From Lactococcus ileimucosae (lineage in GTDB: Bacteria > Bacillota > Bacilli > Lactobacillales > Streptococcaceae), in NCBI RefSeq assembly GCF_943193185.1, contig NZ_CALPDE010000006.1:22703-86702 (forward strand): a stretch of 64,000 nucleotides of DNA, read 5' to 3'. Below, one piece after another: positions 1-9,622 of this stretch (the first letter of the stretch is position 1; each line of letters starts with the position of its first letter). The position numbers and the translations under genes are program-made. The notes under the pieces are model-generated. The model did no database searches. It was not told the origin of the DNA and saw only the letters and a program-made list of their open reading frames with translations.

Positions 1-38
1 AATATGAATTGTGATATGTGAGGAAAGGGGTCGCTTTT

Positions 39-1400
39 ATGCTAAAAAGTGGACTTTATACAGGCGTTGACATTGGTACAAATACTATAAAAGTGTTGGT
101 TGCAGAATACGTCTCAGATGAAATGAATATAATTGGTGTCGGAAATGCGAAATCTGACGGTCTGAAAAATGGAATCATTGTAGATATTGAAAAGGTCGCG
201 ACAGCGTTACGTAAAGCTGTCAACGCTGCAGAAGAACGTGCGGGAATTACGATTGATAGGATTAATGTCAGCATTCCTGCAAATCAACTCGAAATGGAAA
301 ACTGCCAAGGCATGGTTCCTATTATCGGAAATTCAAAAGAAATTACAGAGGATGACGTTATGCAAACCGTGCAAAATGCATTGATGCGTGGTGTCGTTCC
401 AGAACGTGAAATCATTTCGGTGGAAACAACAGAGTTTACAGTTGATGATTTTACAGGGATTTCTGATCCTCGTGGAATGTTTGGTGTACGTCTGGGCATG
501 CGTGGTATCATTTACACAGGCCCAAAAACATTAGTGCATAATATTCGTAAAGTTGTTGAGCGTGCAGGGTTGATTGTAGATAACCTTGTTATTGCACCAC
601 TTGCTATGGCCCATTATGTTCTCTCAGAAGGAGAACGTGAGTTTGGCACGGTTATGATTGATCTTGGTGCTGGACAAACCACAGTTTCAGCAGTTCGTGA
701 TCAACAGCTGAAGTTTGCACATACAAGTCCGGAAGGCGGCGACTACGTAACACGTGATATCTCGACTGTCTTGAACACTTCCTTGAGTGAGGCAGAAGAC
801 TTAAAACTTAACTACGGGGAGGCCAGTACAGAACGGGCCAGTCAGGAAGAATATTTCCCAGTTGATGTGGTCGGCCAAACCGATCCAGAAGAAATCACAG
901 AATACTATCTTTCACAAATTATTGAAGCACGTTTGACACAAATTTTCAGCCGTGTTAAATCAGATTTGGAAAATACGCGTTCCTTGGATTATCCTGGTGG
1001 AGTTGTGCTACTTGGTGGCGCTGCAGCCATGCCTGGAACTGTCAACTTGGCGACAAAAGTTATTGGTATGAATGCACGTCTGTTCGTTCCAAGCGAAATG
1101 GGTTTGCGTAATCCAGCGTTTGCTCAAGTGATTAGTGTTGTGAACTATGTTGGTGAACGTACAGATATTGATCGACTTGTGTTACAAGCCATTACTTCTG
1201 ACGGTACATACGTTGCACCTGCTGCTCAATATGAAGAAAATGTTCTTCAACCAGCAGATTCGATGAACTATGAAGAAGCGAATAACTTCTACCAAACAGA
1301 AGTTCCAACTCGTCCAGCTACGCAAGCAGCAGAACCTGAGGAAGAAAAAGAAGGTGTTGTAGACCGTATGCGCAACATGTTCTCAAACCTTTTTGACTAA
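39..1400 (+). CDS. ftsA: Cell division protein FtsA
   Basis: Actin-like ATPase of 453 residues that tethers the FtsZ ring to the membrane and recruits later divisome proteins. The N-terminus carries the phosphate-1 motif TGVDIGTNT (about residues 8-16), MIDLGAGQTT lies near residue 206 and LLGGAAAMPG near residue 323, all typical of the actin/Hsp70 fold. The last residues (VVDRMRNMFSNLF) form the expected amphipathic membrane helix. I chose ATG 39 because AGGAAAGGGG lies eight bases upstream; an in-frame GTG at 18 precedes that ribosome site. ftsZ follows after 27 bp in the usual order, so the two are probably co-transcribed from upstream division genes outside the window. Confidence 0.97.
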   Translation: MLKSGLYTGVDIGTNTIKVLVAEYVSDEMNIIGVGNAKSDGLKNGIIVDIEKVATALRKAVNAAEERAGITIDRINVSIPANQLEMENCQGMVPIIGNSKEITEDDVMQTVQNALMRGVVPEREIISVETTEFTVDDFTGISDPRGMFGVRLGMRGIIYTGPKTLVHNIRKVVERAGLIVDNLVIAPLAMAHYVLSEGEREFGTVMIDLGAGQTTVSAVRDQQLKFAHTSPEGGDYVTRDISTVLNTSLSEAEDLKLNYGEASTERASQEEYFPVDVVGQTDPEEITEYYLSQIIEARLTQIFSRVKSDLENTRSLDYPGGVVLLGGAAAMPGTVNLATKVIGMNARLFVPSEMGLRNPAFAQVISVVNYVGERTDIDRLVLQAITSDGTYVAPAAQYEENVLQPADSMNYEEANNFYQTEVPTRPATQAAEPEEEKEGVVDRMRNMFSNLFD

Positions 1401-1427
1401 AATGACTTAATAACGGAGAAATAAAAC

Positions 1428-2702
1428 ATGGAATTTTCATTTGATACAGAAATTGCTCAAGGCGCTGTAATTAAAGTTATCGGTGTTGGGGGCGGTGGCG
1501 GAAACGCAGTTAACCGTATGATTGAAGAAGGCGTTTCTGGCGTTGACTTTATCGTGGCCAATACAGATGTACAAGCCTTGCGTAGTTCAAAAGCTGATAC
1601 AGTAATCCAGCTCGGGCCTAAATTGACGCGCGGACTTGGCGCAGGTGCACAACCTGAGGTTGGACGTCGTGCAGCTGAGGAGTCAGCAGAGACAATCGCA
1701 CAAGCCTTTGAAGGTGCTGATATGGTCTTCATTACAGCTGGTATGGGTGGAGGTACTGGTACAGGAGCTGCACCAGTAATAGCTCAGATTGCTAAAGAAA
1801 TTGGAGCCTTGACAGTAGCAGTTGTTACACGTCCGTTTGGCTTTGAAGGCTCAAAGCGTAGCTATTTTGCAACTGAAGGTATTGAAGACCTTCGCACAAA
1901 TGTGGATACGCTACTCATCATTTCAAACAACAATTTGTTGGAAATTGTTGATAAGAAAACACCATTGACAGAAGCTTTACGTGAAGCAGACAATGTTTTA
2001 CGTCAGGGTGTGCAAGGGGTAACAGACCTAATCACAAATCCAGGAATGATTAACCTTGACTTTGCCGATGTGAAAACGGTTATGGCGAACAAGGGAGATG
2101 CCCTTATGGGTATCGGTGTTGCAACAGGTGAAGATCGTGTCATTGAGGCAACGCGTAAAGCTATTTACTCCCCTCTACTTGAAACAACAATTGAAGGTGC
2201 TGAAAACGTTCTCCTGAACGTTACAGGTGGTATGGATATGAGTCTTATCGAAGCACAAGATGCTTCTGAAATTGTTATTCAAGCAGCCGGCAATGATGTC
2301 AATATTTTATTGGGAACATCTATTGATGATTCACTCAGCGATGAAATTCGTGTCACTGTTGTGGCAACTGGGGTTTCACGAGATGCTTCTGATGAGTATC
2401 TAGGTTCATCGTCAGCTCCAGTGACAGAAGAACCACGCCGTCAGCCTAGCTTCCAGCACAATTCGATGAATCAAGCCGCAAGCTCAGCGCCACGCCACTC
2501 TCAGACTTCACAGTTTACACATGGACAACAAGCGCCGGCTCAAAGTTCTGGTTCAGCCTTTGGCGACTGGGACCTTCGACGTGATGTATCACCACGTCAA
2601 AACGGAAACCAAAACCGTGAAAGCGCGTCAAGTGTAACAAGTTTCTCAGGTATCCCATCCGCAGATGAAGATATTGATACACCACCATTTTTCCGTAAAT
2701 AA
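1428..2702 (+). CDS. ftsZ: Cell division protein FtsZ
   Basis: Tubulin-like GTPase of 424 residues that forms the cytokinetic ring. The GTP-binding tubulin signature [10 protein letters not shown] is at about residues 107-116, the N-terminal [13 protein letters not shown] glycine loop is intact, and a Gln/Ser-rich linker leads to the conserved C-terminal peptide ending DTPPFFRK, which binds FtsA and SepF. The ribosome site CGGAGAA precedes ATG 1428. The stop codon abuts the start of the PLP protein downstream, which indicates translational coupling in a ftsA-ftsZ-ylm operon. Nothing is unusual in length or motifs. Confidence 0.98.
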   Translation: MEFSFDTEIAQGAVIKVIGVGGGGGNAVNRMIEEGVSGVDFIVANTDVQALRSSKADTVIQLGPKLTRGLGAGAQPEVGRRAAEESAETIAQAFEGADMVFITAGMGGGTGTGAAPVIAQIAKEIGALTVAVVTRPFGFEGSKRSYFATEGIEDLRTNVDTLLIISNNNLLEIVDKKTPLTEALREADNVLRQGVQGVTDLITNPGMINLDFADVKTVMANKGDALMGIGVATGEDRVIEATRKAIYSPLLETTIEGAENVLLNVTGGMDMSLIEAQDASEIVIQAAGNDVNILLGTSIDDSLSDEIRVTVVATGVSRDASDEYLGSSSAPVTEEPRRQPSFQHNSMNQAASSAPRHSQTSQFTHGQQAPAQSSGSAFGDWDLRRDVSPRQNGNQNRESASSVTSFSGIPSADEDIDTPPFFRK

Positions 2703-3374
2703 ATGAGTATAGCAGAAAATGTTAAAGATATTTTGAATAGGGTAGATGTGGCAAAGGCTACATCTGCTTATTCAAATCAAGAAGTCCAAGTGATTGCTGT
2801 TACCAAGTATGTTGATGTTGTAAAAGCGGCTCAAGTTGTTGAGGCAGGGATTCATCATTTAGCAGAAAATCGTACAGATTTATTTCTTGAGAAATATAAG
2901 GCCTTAGAAGATAAAGATATTACATGGCATTTTATCGGTAACTTACAGCGCCGTAAAGTGAAAGATGTTATTAATAGAGTAGATTATTTTCATGCTTTAG
3001 ATTCTATCAAACTTGCTAAAGAAATTGAAAAGCGTGCGGAACATGTTATAAAATGTTTCTTAGAGGTCAATATTTCTGGAGAAACAACTAAACATGGCTT
3101 TTCGCCCAAAGAAATAGATGATGTTTTAGCAGAAATTTCACAGTTAAAGAATGTAGAAATTGTTGGTTTAATGACTATGGCGCCGATTAATGCTGATGAT
3201 GAACAGTTGGATAACATTTTCGCTTCGATGAGGCAATTGCAAACTGAAATTGCGGCTAAGGGGATTCCTAATATTCCATGTACGGAGTTGAGTATGGGGA
3301 TGAGTCGTGATTATACAAGAGCCATTCAGCAGGGAGCAACCTTTGTCCGAATCGGTACAGCATTTTTTGAGTGA
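2703..3374 (+). CDS. YggS/YlmE family pyridoxal-phosphate homeostasis protein
   Basis: Single-domain PLP-binding protein (223 residues) of the alanine-racemase-like N-terminal fold, known from the YggS/PROSC family to buffer free PLP. IAVTKYV near residue 35 holds the expected PLP lysine, and the HFIGNLQRRK and MGMSRDY stretches are family hallmarks. It starts immediately after the ftsZ stop with no visible ribosome site of its own beyond the end of ftsZ, so coupled translation is likely. Its place between ftsZ and sepF is standard in Gram-positive ylm clusters. Confidence 0.93.
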   Translation: MSIAENVKDILNRVDVAKATSAYSNQEVQVIAVTKYVDVVKAAQVVEAGIHHLAENRTDLFLEKYKALEDKDITWHFIGNLQRRKVKDVINRVDYFHALDSIKLAKEIEKRAEHVIKCFLEVNISGETTKHGFSPKEIDDVLAEISQLKNVEIVGLMTMAPINADDEQLDNIFASMRQLQTEIAAKGIPNIPCTELSMGMSRDYTRAIQQGATFVRIGTAFFE

Positions 3375-3413
3375 AACTTGTGTGAAATCTAAGCGTTGAT
3401 AACGGAGGGAAGT

Positions 3414-3992
3414 ATGGCCTTAAAAGACCAATTTGATAAATTAAAGAAATTTTTCGAAGAGGACGATGATGAGTATGATGAGCCTGTAGTAGCAGCTCAA
3501 AAACCGCAAGCGCAACCGCAAAAGTCTTCGGCAGTAAATACAGAAAAGAAAATGACAGGAATGAATCGTCCGGTTCAATCACAGGAAAGAAATCAAGCTA
3601 AACCACTTTCTAAGCGTCCTGCATCTTTTTCTTCAGCGACAAATAACAATAAAACAACAGAGAAAAAAGTTCAAAAACCCATGATGAATCAAGCCACAAC
3701 AAGTGCAGGACAAGTTATTGCAATCAAAGAGCCACGTGCCTATTCTGATATTATGGAAGCAGCGCGTATCGTCAAAAATGGAGAGTCTGTTTTGGTCAAC
3801 TTCAAATTTATGCCAGACAATCAGGCACGACGTTCAATTGACTTTTTGACTGGAGTAGTTTTCACACTTGATGGTGATATTCAAAATGTTGGTGGACAGA
3901 TTTTCTTATTAACACCGGCGAATATCACAGTTGATGCTTCCCGAGAGCTTAGTATCTTGGCAGGCCAAAACTTTGAAAACTTCGATATTTGA
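3414..3992 (+). CDS. sepF: Cell division protein SepF
   Basis: Cytoplasmic FtsZ-bundling protein of 192 residues that also anchors the Z ring to membrane. The N-terminal segment ALKDQFDKLKKFFEEDDDE is the expected membrane amphipathic helix. A long Gln/Lys/Pro-rich linker follows, then the compact C-terminal SepF domain (from about residue 105: AIKEPRAYSDIMEAA, then VNFKFM, ARRSIDFLTG and GDIQNVGG). ATG 3414 is chosen because GGAGGGA lies three bases upstream; a TTG at 3396 would precede the ribosome site. It is part of the ylm cluster between the PLP protein and yggT. Confidence 0.95.
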   Translation: MALKDQFDKLKKFFEEDDDEYDEPVVAAQKPQAQPQKSSAVNTEKKMTGMNRPVQSQERNQAKPLSKRPASFSSATNNNKTTEKKVQKPMMNQATTSAGQVIAIKEPRAYSDIMEAARIVKNGESVLVNFKFMPDNQARRSIDFLTGVVFTLDGDIQNVGGQIFLLTPANITVDASRELSILAGQNFENFDI

Positions 3993-3998
3993 TAAACT

Positions 3999-4244
3999 AT
4001 GATTATATATATTTTAATTCGACTAATTGGTCTCTATACATGGGTTTTGGTAGCCTATGCCTTAATGAGTTGGGTACCAAGCCTTTATGATACAGCTATA
4101 GGACGCTTTATCATCAAAATTTCAAGACCTTACTTAAGCCTGTTTGAAGGGATTCCCTTACGTTTTGCAGGATTAGATTTCACCATTGTACTTGGTGTAA
4201 TTGCCTTACAGGTCATTCAACAAATACTTTTGCGTTTATTATGA
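3999..4244 (+). CDS. YggT family small membrane protein
   Basis: Integral membrane protein of 81 residues with two hydrophobic segments (about residues 2-25 and 57-78) and the family signature SWVPSLYDTAIGRFIIKISRPYLSLFEG between them. YggT proteins occur in division clusters, but their molecular role is not settled. It starts 6 bp after sepF, and its stop overlaps the ylmH start (ATGA), so the three are co-translated. Confidence 0.92.
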   Translation: MIIYILIRLIGLYTWVLVAYALMSWVPSLYDTAIGRFIIKISRPYLSLFEGIPLRFAGLDFTIVLGVIALQVIQQILLRLL

Positions 4245-5038
4245 GTCAAGAAAGTATTTATCAGCATTTTCATCCTGATGAAAAACAATTTATTGATCGT
4301 GTCTTAGACTGGATTGATCGTGTGGAAAACAATTATTCTGTAGTTACAACTTATTTCCTAAATCCAAGAGAGGTCAAAATCCTTGAATCTTTAGTAAATA
4401 AGCGGGAACTTCAGATTTTTTCTACTCAAGAAATTGCGAAAACAGAACTTACAAAAATAATTTTAGCTCCAGAATTTTACAATTTAAATCTGGAGGATTT
4501 TGATTTGGCCTTATTAGAAATTTCTTACGCAAATAAGTTCCATCAGCTGAAGCATTCACAAATTTTGGGAAGTTTTTTAAGACAAACAGGTGTACGTCGG
4601 TCAGAGCTGGGAGATATTATCCTAAGTGAGGCGCGCGCCCAAATCTTTGTTTCCAGACATCTTCTTGAAATTTTTCAGAAGAATATTACTAAAATAGGAT
4701 TAGTTCCGGTTCAGTTTGTTGAAAAGCCATTTGCAGAGCTAATTCAAACAGAATCTTCTTCGATTATAAAAAATGTCTTAGTTTCAAGTTTACGTATTGA
4801 TAAAATCATTGCAAGCACTTTCGAAATTTCTCGCAATCTTGCCGTAAATATGTTACAATCAAGAAAGGTAAAGTTAAATTACCTTGAAATTGAAAAAAAA
4901 GATTTTCCCGTTGGACAAGGTGATTTGGTCAGTGTCCGCGGCCTTGGACGCATTAAAATCTTGAGATTTTTAGGCGAAACGAAAAAGGGCAAGCAGAAAG
5001 TCGAATGTGAAATTACTAAGAATCATAAGAAAAAATAG
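4241..5038 (+). CDS. ylmH: YlmH-type RNA-binding protein with S4 domain
   Basis: Protein of 265 residues with an N-terminal YlmH domain and a C-terminal S4 RNA-binding domain starting near residue 183 (VSSLRIDKIIASTFEISRN, then VKLNY, GDLVSVRGLGR and KILRF). YlmH homologues have been linked to ribosome rescue in Bacillus; here that is family knowledge, not seen in the sequence. The start overlaps yggT by four bases (ATGA). It ends in a basic tail (KNHKKK), which suits an RNA-binding protein. Confidence 0.93.
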   Translation: MSQESIYQHFHPDEKQFIDRVLDWIDRVENNYSVVTTYFLNPREVKILESLVNKRELQIFSTQEIAKTELTKIILAPEFYNLNLEDFDLALLEISYANKFHQLKHSQILGSFLRQTGVRRSELGDIILSEARAQIFVSRHLLEIFQKNITKIGLVPVQFVEKPFAELIQTESSSIIKNVLVSSLRIDKIIASTFEISRNLAVNMLQSRKVKLNYLEIEKKDFPVGQGDLVSVRGLGRIKILRFLGETKKGKQKVECEITKNHKKK

Positions 5039-5064
5039 AGTCTCTTAAGAGGTTGGAGGTACTT

Positions 5065-5892
5065 ATGGCATTAAATAGTTTAGATGTTCAAAATAAAACA
5101 TTTAACACACAAATGCGTGGTTATAACAAACAGGAAATTGAAGAATTTTTGGATATCATCGTACGCGATTATGATGAATTTGCACAAAAAATCAAAGAGC
5201 AAGATCGGGAACTCAAGGCTTTGCGGGAACGCGTAAAATACTTTGATGACATGAAGGATTCCTTGAATAAGTCAATTGTCGTTGCACAGGATGCGGCGGA
5301 TAATTTGCGGGTTCAAGCTCAAAGTGAGGCAAATAGTATTATTGCTGAAGCAAGCCAAAAAGGTCAGCTCATCATCGAGTCAGCTAAGAAAGAAGCGGGA
5401 ACAATTCTTAACCAAGCATCAGACGATGCCCGTCGCTTGGTACGCGATACAGATGATTTAAAACGGAAAATGCGCCTTTATCATCAACGGATGACCTCCA
5501 TTATTGAGGCGCAGTTAGCAAGTATTCATTCGGAAGACTGGCAAGATACTTTGGAAACTACCTCTTCCCATGTTACAAATCCAGAAGAAAAACTTCAAGA
5601 AATTGTGGATACACACTTGAGCAATACTTCATTGCAGGGAAATACAGTTCGCCAAGAAATTGCAGATGAAGAGAGACCTGGAGGAAGCGAATCCCTTGAA
5701 ATGCCTAAAGTGGAGGAAGCTGAAGCCACACAAGCTGTCGAAGAAATTGTAGCCCCAGTTCGTGAAACAGGCCCCCTTTCTATGCCTCCAGTGGGGGAGG
5801 TACTGGACACAATCGGTGAGACAAAACCTTATCCAGTTTTTCCCGAATTACAGACAGATGCTCCTAAAGTAGAGTCATCTGAAATTAAATAA
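5065..5892 (+). CDS. divIVA: Cell division initiation protein DivIVA
   Basis: Coiled-coil protein of 275 residues that senses negative membrane curvature and organises septal and polar wall synthesis. The N-terminal lipid-binding domain is clear (SLDVQNKTFNTQMRGYNKQE), and heptad-rich coiled coil runs from about residue 30 to 160. The last 110 residues are acidic, Glu/Pro-rich and probably disordered. ATG 5065 has GGAGGT four bases upstream, better than an in-frame ATG at 5053. It is the last gene of the ylm cluster before the ileS leader. Confidence 0.95.
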   Translation: MALNSLDVQNKTFNTQMRGYNKQEIEEFLDIIVRDYDEFAQKIKEQDRELKALRERVKYFDDMKDSLNKSIVVAQDAADNLRVQAQSEANSIIAEASQKGQLIIESAKKEAGTILNQASDDARRLVRDTDDLKRKMRLYHQRMTSIIEAQLASIHSEDWQDTLETTSSHVTNPEEKLQEIVDTHLSNTSLQGNTVRQEIADEERPGGSESLEMPKVEEAEATQAVEEIVAPVRETGPLSMPPVGEVLDTIGETKPYPVFPELQTDAPKVESSEIK

Positions 5893-5923
5893 AAAATTTA
5901 GGACAAGAAAAGAAAAACATATT

Positions 5924-6119
5924 TACAGCAAGTGAGCGTTGATGAGAGGCTCATATTCCCTGTTTTTCGGCTTATCACCTAAATTATTCTAGACCCAACA
6001 AAGTAAGTTTAGACGCTGTACACGTTACGTACATAATGAGTTTTCACGAGTTTAGAGTGAAAAAAATTAAGGTGGTACCACGGTCTTTCGTCCTTTTTCG
6101 AAGGACCGTTTTTTATTTT
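5924..6119 (+). promoter_or_regulatory. T-box leader of ileS with intrinsic terminator
   Basis: The canonical T-box AAGGTGGTACCACG lies at 6069-6082, directly before a terminator hairpin (GTCCTT 6090-6095 with AAGGAC 6101-6106, then a T-run from 6109). Upstream, TACAGC at 5924-5929 can pair with GCTGTA at 6015-6020 to close Stem I. T-box leaders let uncharged tRNA switch the terminator off; the downstream gene implies tRNA-Ile. I could not assign the specifier codon with confidence. About 100 bp separate the terminator from the ileS start. Confidence 0.92.
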
Positions 6120-6219
6120 CATCCTAAAGTAAATGGCATGGAAATAAAAATGATTCACACTACAGTGTGAGTCTCTCCGTTTAGCTGTAAGTAAAATTAT
6201 TAAAAGAAAGGTGTAAAAT

Positions 6220-9006
6220 ATGAAAATCAAAGACACATTGAACTTAGGAAAAACTGCTTTCCCGATGCGTGCAGGATTGCCGAATAAGGAGTCAGGCTGG
6301 CAAAAGGGGTGGGCAGAGGCCAAACTTTATGAAGCACGTCAGGAACTTAATGAAGGAAAGCCCTCCTTTATGCTCCATGACGGTCCTCCTTATGCAAATG
6401 GTAATATCCATGTTGGGCATGCCTTGAATAAAATCTCAAAAGATATTATTGTGCGCTATAAGTCAATGTCTGGTTTCCGGGCACCTTATGTCCCTGGTTG
6501 GGATACACACGGCCTGCCAATTGAGCAACAACTTTCAAAAGCTGGCGTGAATCGTAAAGAGATGGATGTGCTGGATTATCTTGAAGAATGTCGCAAATAT
6601 GCTCTTAAACAAGTAGATATGCAGAGGGAAGATTTTAAGTCTTTGGGTGTTTTGGCAGAGTGGGAAAATCCATATCTGACACTTTCACCAGAATATGAGG
6701 CTGCTCAAATTCGTGTCTTTGGTAAAATGGCTGAAAAGGGCTATATTTATAAAGGACAAAAACCAATCTACTGGTCTCCTTCATCCGAAAGTTCATTAGC
6801 TGAAGCAGAAATTGAGTATCAAGATGTACGCTCGCCTTCTATCTTCGTTGCTTTCAAGGCTAAGAATGTTAAAGAATTGCTACCAGAAGATGCAGAGTTT
6901 GTTATCTGGACTACAACACCTTGGACACTTCCTGCAAATCTGGGCATTTTTGTCCATCCTGACTATGAATATTCAGTAGTTGAAGTTGGGACACGAAAGT
7001 TTGTTGTTGCTTCAGAAATGCTTAAGCAGGTCTCAGAAACATTGGAATGGGAAAACCCAAGAGTTCTCCAAACAATCCAAGGTTCAGAAATGGATAGAAT
7101 GACTGCACAGCACCCATTTTATGATCGTGAATCATTGGTGATGAATGGGGATTATGTCACTCTTACCTCTGGTACAGGACTCGTCCATACTGCACCAGGT
7201 CATGGTGAAGATGACTATTTCTACAGCCGCAAATACAAACTTGACGTACTTTCACCTATAGACAACCGTGGTTATTATACTGATGAAGCTCCAGGTTTGG
7301 AAGGAGTTTTCTATGACGATGGAAATAAACTTGTGTGCAAATGGCTAGAAGAAAAAGACGCTTTACTTAAACTTGACTTCTTTACCCACAGTTATCCCCA
7401 TGACTGGCGGACAAAAAAACCAGTTATTTTCCGCGCCACACCACAGTGGTTTGCTTCCATTGAAGATTTCCGTGAAAATATTCTCAGTGAGATTGAACAA
7501 GTAAAATGGATTATTCCTTGGGGAAAAACACGTCTGTACAATATGGTACGTGATCGTGGAGATTGGGTTATTTCTCGTCAACGTGCATGGGGGGTACCGC
7601 TTCCTATCTTTTATGCAGAAAATGGAGAAGCTATCATTACACCAGAAACTACGGAACATGTGGCTCATCTTTTTGCTGAACATGGCTCAAAAATTTGGTT
7701 TGAACGTGAGGCAAAAGAACTCCTACCAGAGGGCTTCACACATCCTGGCTCACCAAATGGTAAATTTACAAAAGAAAAGGATATCATGGATGTCTGGTTT
7801 GACTCTGGTTCATCATGGAATGGAGTGCTCAATGCGCGTGATTATCTGTCTTATCCAGCAGATTTGTATCTTGAAGGTTCGGACCAGTATCGTGGCTGGT
7901 TTAATTCCTCAATCACGACCTCTGTTGCTGTCAATGGCGTGTCTCCATACAAGTCCGTACTTTCACAGGGCTTTGTACTTGATGGAAAGGGACGTAAAAT
8001 GTCCAAATCTCTCGGCAACACCATCTTGCCTTCAGATGTTACCAAAAAACTTGGTGCGGACATCCTTCGCCTATGGGTAGCATCTGTTGATACAGAAGCA
8101 GACGTGCGTGTTTCTATGGAGATTCTTAATCAAGTTTCTGAGGTTTATCGAAAAATTCGTAATACCATGCGCTTTTTGATTGCAAATACCTATGACTTTG
8201 ACAAGAATACAAATGGTCTTTCTTATGAAAACTTGCGCAGTGTTGATAAATATATGCTTGTGAAGTTCAATGAATTGGTGAAATCAATTCGTGCAGCGTA
8301 TGATTCTTATGACTTTATGAGTGTCTACAAACAAGTCATTAACTTCTTAACCAATGATTTGTCAGCTTTCTACCTTGATTTTGCCAAAGATGTTGTTTAC
8401 ATTGAAGCAGCAGATGCTGCAGATCGCCGTTCAATGCAAACCGTTATGTATACAATGCTTGCGGACTTAACAAAACTCTTGGTTCCAATCCTTCCACATA
8501 CGGCAGAAGAAATCTGGTCGTATCTTGAAGCTGAAAAAGAAGACTTTGCATATCTCGCAGAAATGCCTGAGGCTAAAGAGTTTACTGATTCAGAAGAACT
8601 TCTGGGAGAGTGGGAATCATTCCTTGGCTTCCGTGCGAAAGTTCTCAAAGCACTTGAGGAGGCACGTGAAGCAAAACTGATTGGTAAGTCACTTGAAGCT
8701 AAGGTTACAATCTATCCTAACGAAGTTGTTTCAAGTCTTCTTGTAAGTCTTGATGAAAATATCGCACAACTGCTTATTGTTTCTGATTTCTCAGTATCAA
8801 ATGAAGAAGCGCCAGAAGCAGCCCTCAAATTTGATGATGTTGCTATCCTTGTAGAGAAAGCGGCAGGAAAAGTGTGCGAGCGTTGTCGCCGAACAGATGA
8901 AACAGTAGGCAAGGACGAAAATGAGCATCTTCAATCCCTTTGCTCAAACTGTGCTCAAATTGTGAAAAATGAGTTTCCAGAAGTATTGACTGTTGGATTT
9001 GAATAA
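6220..9006 (+). CDS. ileS: Isoleucyl-tRNA synthetase
   Basis: Class I aminoacyl-tRNA synthetase of 928 residues. The HIGH-type motif HVGH is near residue 64, the CP1 editing domain follows with its [10 protein letters not shown] segment, and KMSKS is near residue 593. The C-terminal zinc-binding region is intact, with CERC near residue 885 and CSNC near residue 907. The ribosome site AGAAAGGTG precedes ATG 6220. It is under T-box control and ends at a strong terminator, so it is probably monocistronic. Confidence 0.98.
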   Translation: MKIKDTLNLGKTAFPMRAGLPNKESGWQKGWAEAKLYEARQELNEGKPSFMLHDGPPYANGNIHVGHALNKISKDIIVRYKSMSGFRAPYVPGWDTHGLPIEQQLSKAGVNRKEMDVLDYLEECRKYALKQVDMQREDFKSLGVLAEWENPYLTLSPEYEAAQIRVFGKMAEKGYIYKGQKPIYWSPSSESSLAEAEIEYQDVRSPSIFVAFKAKNVKELLPEDAEFVIWTTTPWTLPANLGIFVHPDYEYSVVEVGTRKFVVASEMLKQVSETLEWENPRVLQTIQGSEMDRMTAQHPFYDRESLVMNGDYVTLTSGTGLVHTAPGHGEDDYFYSRKYKLDVLSPIDNRGYYTDEAPGLEGVFYDDGNKLVCKWLEEKDALLKLDFFTHSYPHDWRTKKPVIFRATPQWFASIEDFRENILSEIEQVKWIIPWGKTRLYNMVRDRGDWVISRQRAWGVPLPIFYAENGEAIITPETTEHVAHLFAEHGSKIWFEREAKELLPEGFTHPGSPNGKFTKEKDIMDVWFDSGSSWNGVLNARDYLSYPADLYLEGSDQYRGWFNSSITTSVAVNGVSPYKSVLSQGFVLDGKGRKMSKSLGNTILPSDVTKKLGADILRLWVASVDTEADVRVSMEILNQVSEVYRKIRNTMRFLIANTYDFDKNTNGLSYENLRSVDKYMLVKFNELVKSIRAAYDSYDFMSVYKQVINFLTNDLSAFYLDFAKDVVYIEAADAADRRSMQTVMYTMLADLTKLLVPILPHTAEEIWSYLEAEKEDFAYLAEMPEAKEFTDSEELLGEWESFLGFRAKVLKALEEAREAKLIGKSLEAKVTIYPNEVVSSLLVSLDENIAQLLIVSDFSVSNEEAPEAALKFDDVAILVEKAAGKVCERCRRTDETVGKDENEHLQSLCSNCAQIVKNEFPEVLTVGFE

Positions 9007-9012
9007 AATAAA

Positions 9013-9043
9013 AGCTTGGTTTTTTATAGACCAAGCCTTTTTG
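9013..9043 (+). terminator. Rho-independent terminator after ileS
   Basis: GCTTGGT (9014-9020) and ACCAAGC (9030-9036) form a stem with a T/A-rich loop, followed by a T-run. It starts seven bases after the ileS stop. Confidence 0.9.
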
Positions 9044-9071
9044 TTTCATAAAAAACTGCTTCAAGTAGCTT

Positions 9072-9188
9072 TTAAAACGCAGACAGTGCCATAGCTAAAG
9101 AGCTAAAGATAATAAGTACAAGCATTGCAACGACAACAACCATTGTTACTTTTTGAAAAGTGGATTTTTGTTTCTTTTTGTAAGCCAT
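9072..9188 (-). CDS. Small DUF4044-like membrane protein
   Basis: A 38-residue ORF read by eye on the minus strand: a basic start (MAYKKKQKSTFQKV) followed by one hydrophobic helix (TMVVVVAMLVLIIFSSLAMAL). The layout and the FQKVTMVVV stretch match the DUF4044 family of tiny membrane proteins in lactic streptococci and lactococci. GAGGAAACT directly before the ATG gives a good ribosome site. The function is unknown. It lies just upstream, on the same strand side, of another tiny conserved gene at 9258-9440. Confidence 0.72.
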   Translation of the reverse strand: MAYKKKQKSTFQKVTMVVVVAMLVLIIFSSLAMALSAF

Positions 9189-9257
9189 AGTTTCCTCTAT
9201 ATAAATATTATTTCTTTATTCTATACTATTCTAGCAATAAATAAGTAAAATGTCACA

Positions 9258-9440
9258 CTATTTGCCAGTATTCACTTTTGTTTCTTTTGAGGTATCTTTA
9301 GGCTTTAAAAACTTTGCAAATGGATCTTCTTGTTTATCAGAGGTTACAGAAGTTTTATTTGTCTTCAAGTCTTCAGTAGATACTCCTAAATCCTCCATCA
9401 ATTTACCGAAATCATCACGTTTTCTGAAAGTTAATCCCAT
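9258..9440 (-). CDS. Small conserved cytoplasmic protein (SPJ_0845-like)
   Basis: A 60-residue hydrophilic protein beginning MGLTFRKRDDFGKLMEDLGV and ending in a Lys/Thr-rich tail. AGGAGAAAT lies eight bases before the ATG. Its start and its position beside a DUF4044 gene resemble the streptococcal SPJ_0845 small-protein family; this is recalled, not searched. No function is known. It is transcribed away from tuf and probably together with the DUF4044 gene downstream. Confidence 0.65.
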   Translation of the reverse strand: MGLTFRKRDDFGKLMEDLGVSTEDLKTNKTSVTSDKQEDPFAKFLKPKDTSKETKVNTGK

Positions 9441-9517
9441 ATTGATATTTCTCCTTACTATTTTCTATATATTTTACTATGAAAAGCTAAAAAAAGCCAG
9501 ATAAATTGCAATAAAGT

Positions 9518-9546
9518 TTGCAATTACAAGGAAAATCCAGTATAAT
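9518..9546 (+). promoter_or_regulatory. tuf promoter
   Basis: TTGCAA (9518-9523), a 17 bp spacer and a perfect TATAAT (9541-9546) lie about 75 bp upstream of the tuf ATG. The match fits a strong housekeeping promoter. Confidence 0.85.
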
Positions 9547-9622
9547 GTTAAGGAACGGTAGTTTGTGTAATAGCATAACTGCCTATAAAAAATATATTTT
9601 TTCTCAAAGGAGACATTTTAAA

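Noticed and set aside
9250..9504. Plus-strand ORF of 84 codons
   Set aside because: It is antisense to the small conserved minus-strand gene at 9258-9440, which has a good ribosome site and protein-like composition.
9518..9622. N-terminal extension of EF-Tu starting at TTG 9518
   Set aside because: The TTG is part of the -35 box of the tuf promoter, and the ribosome site and conserved start are at 9623.
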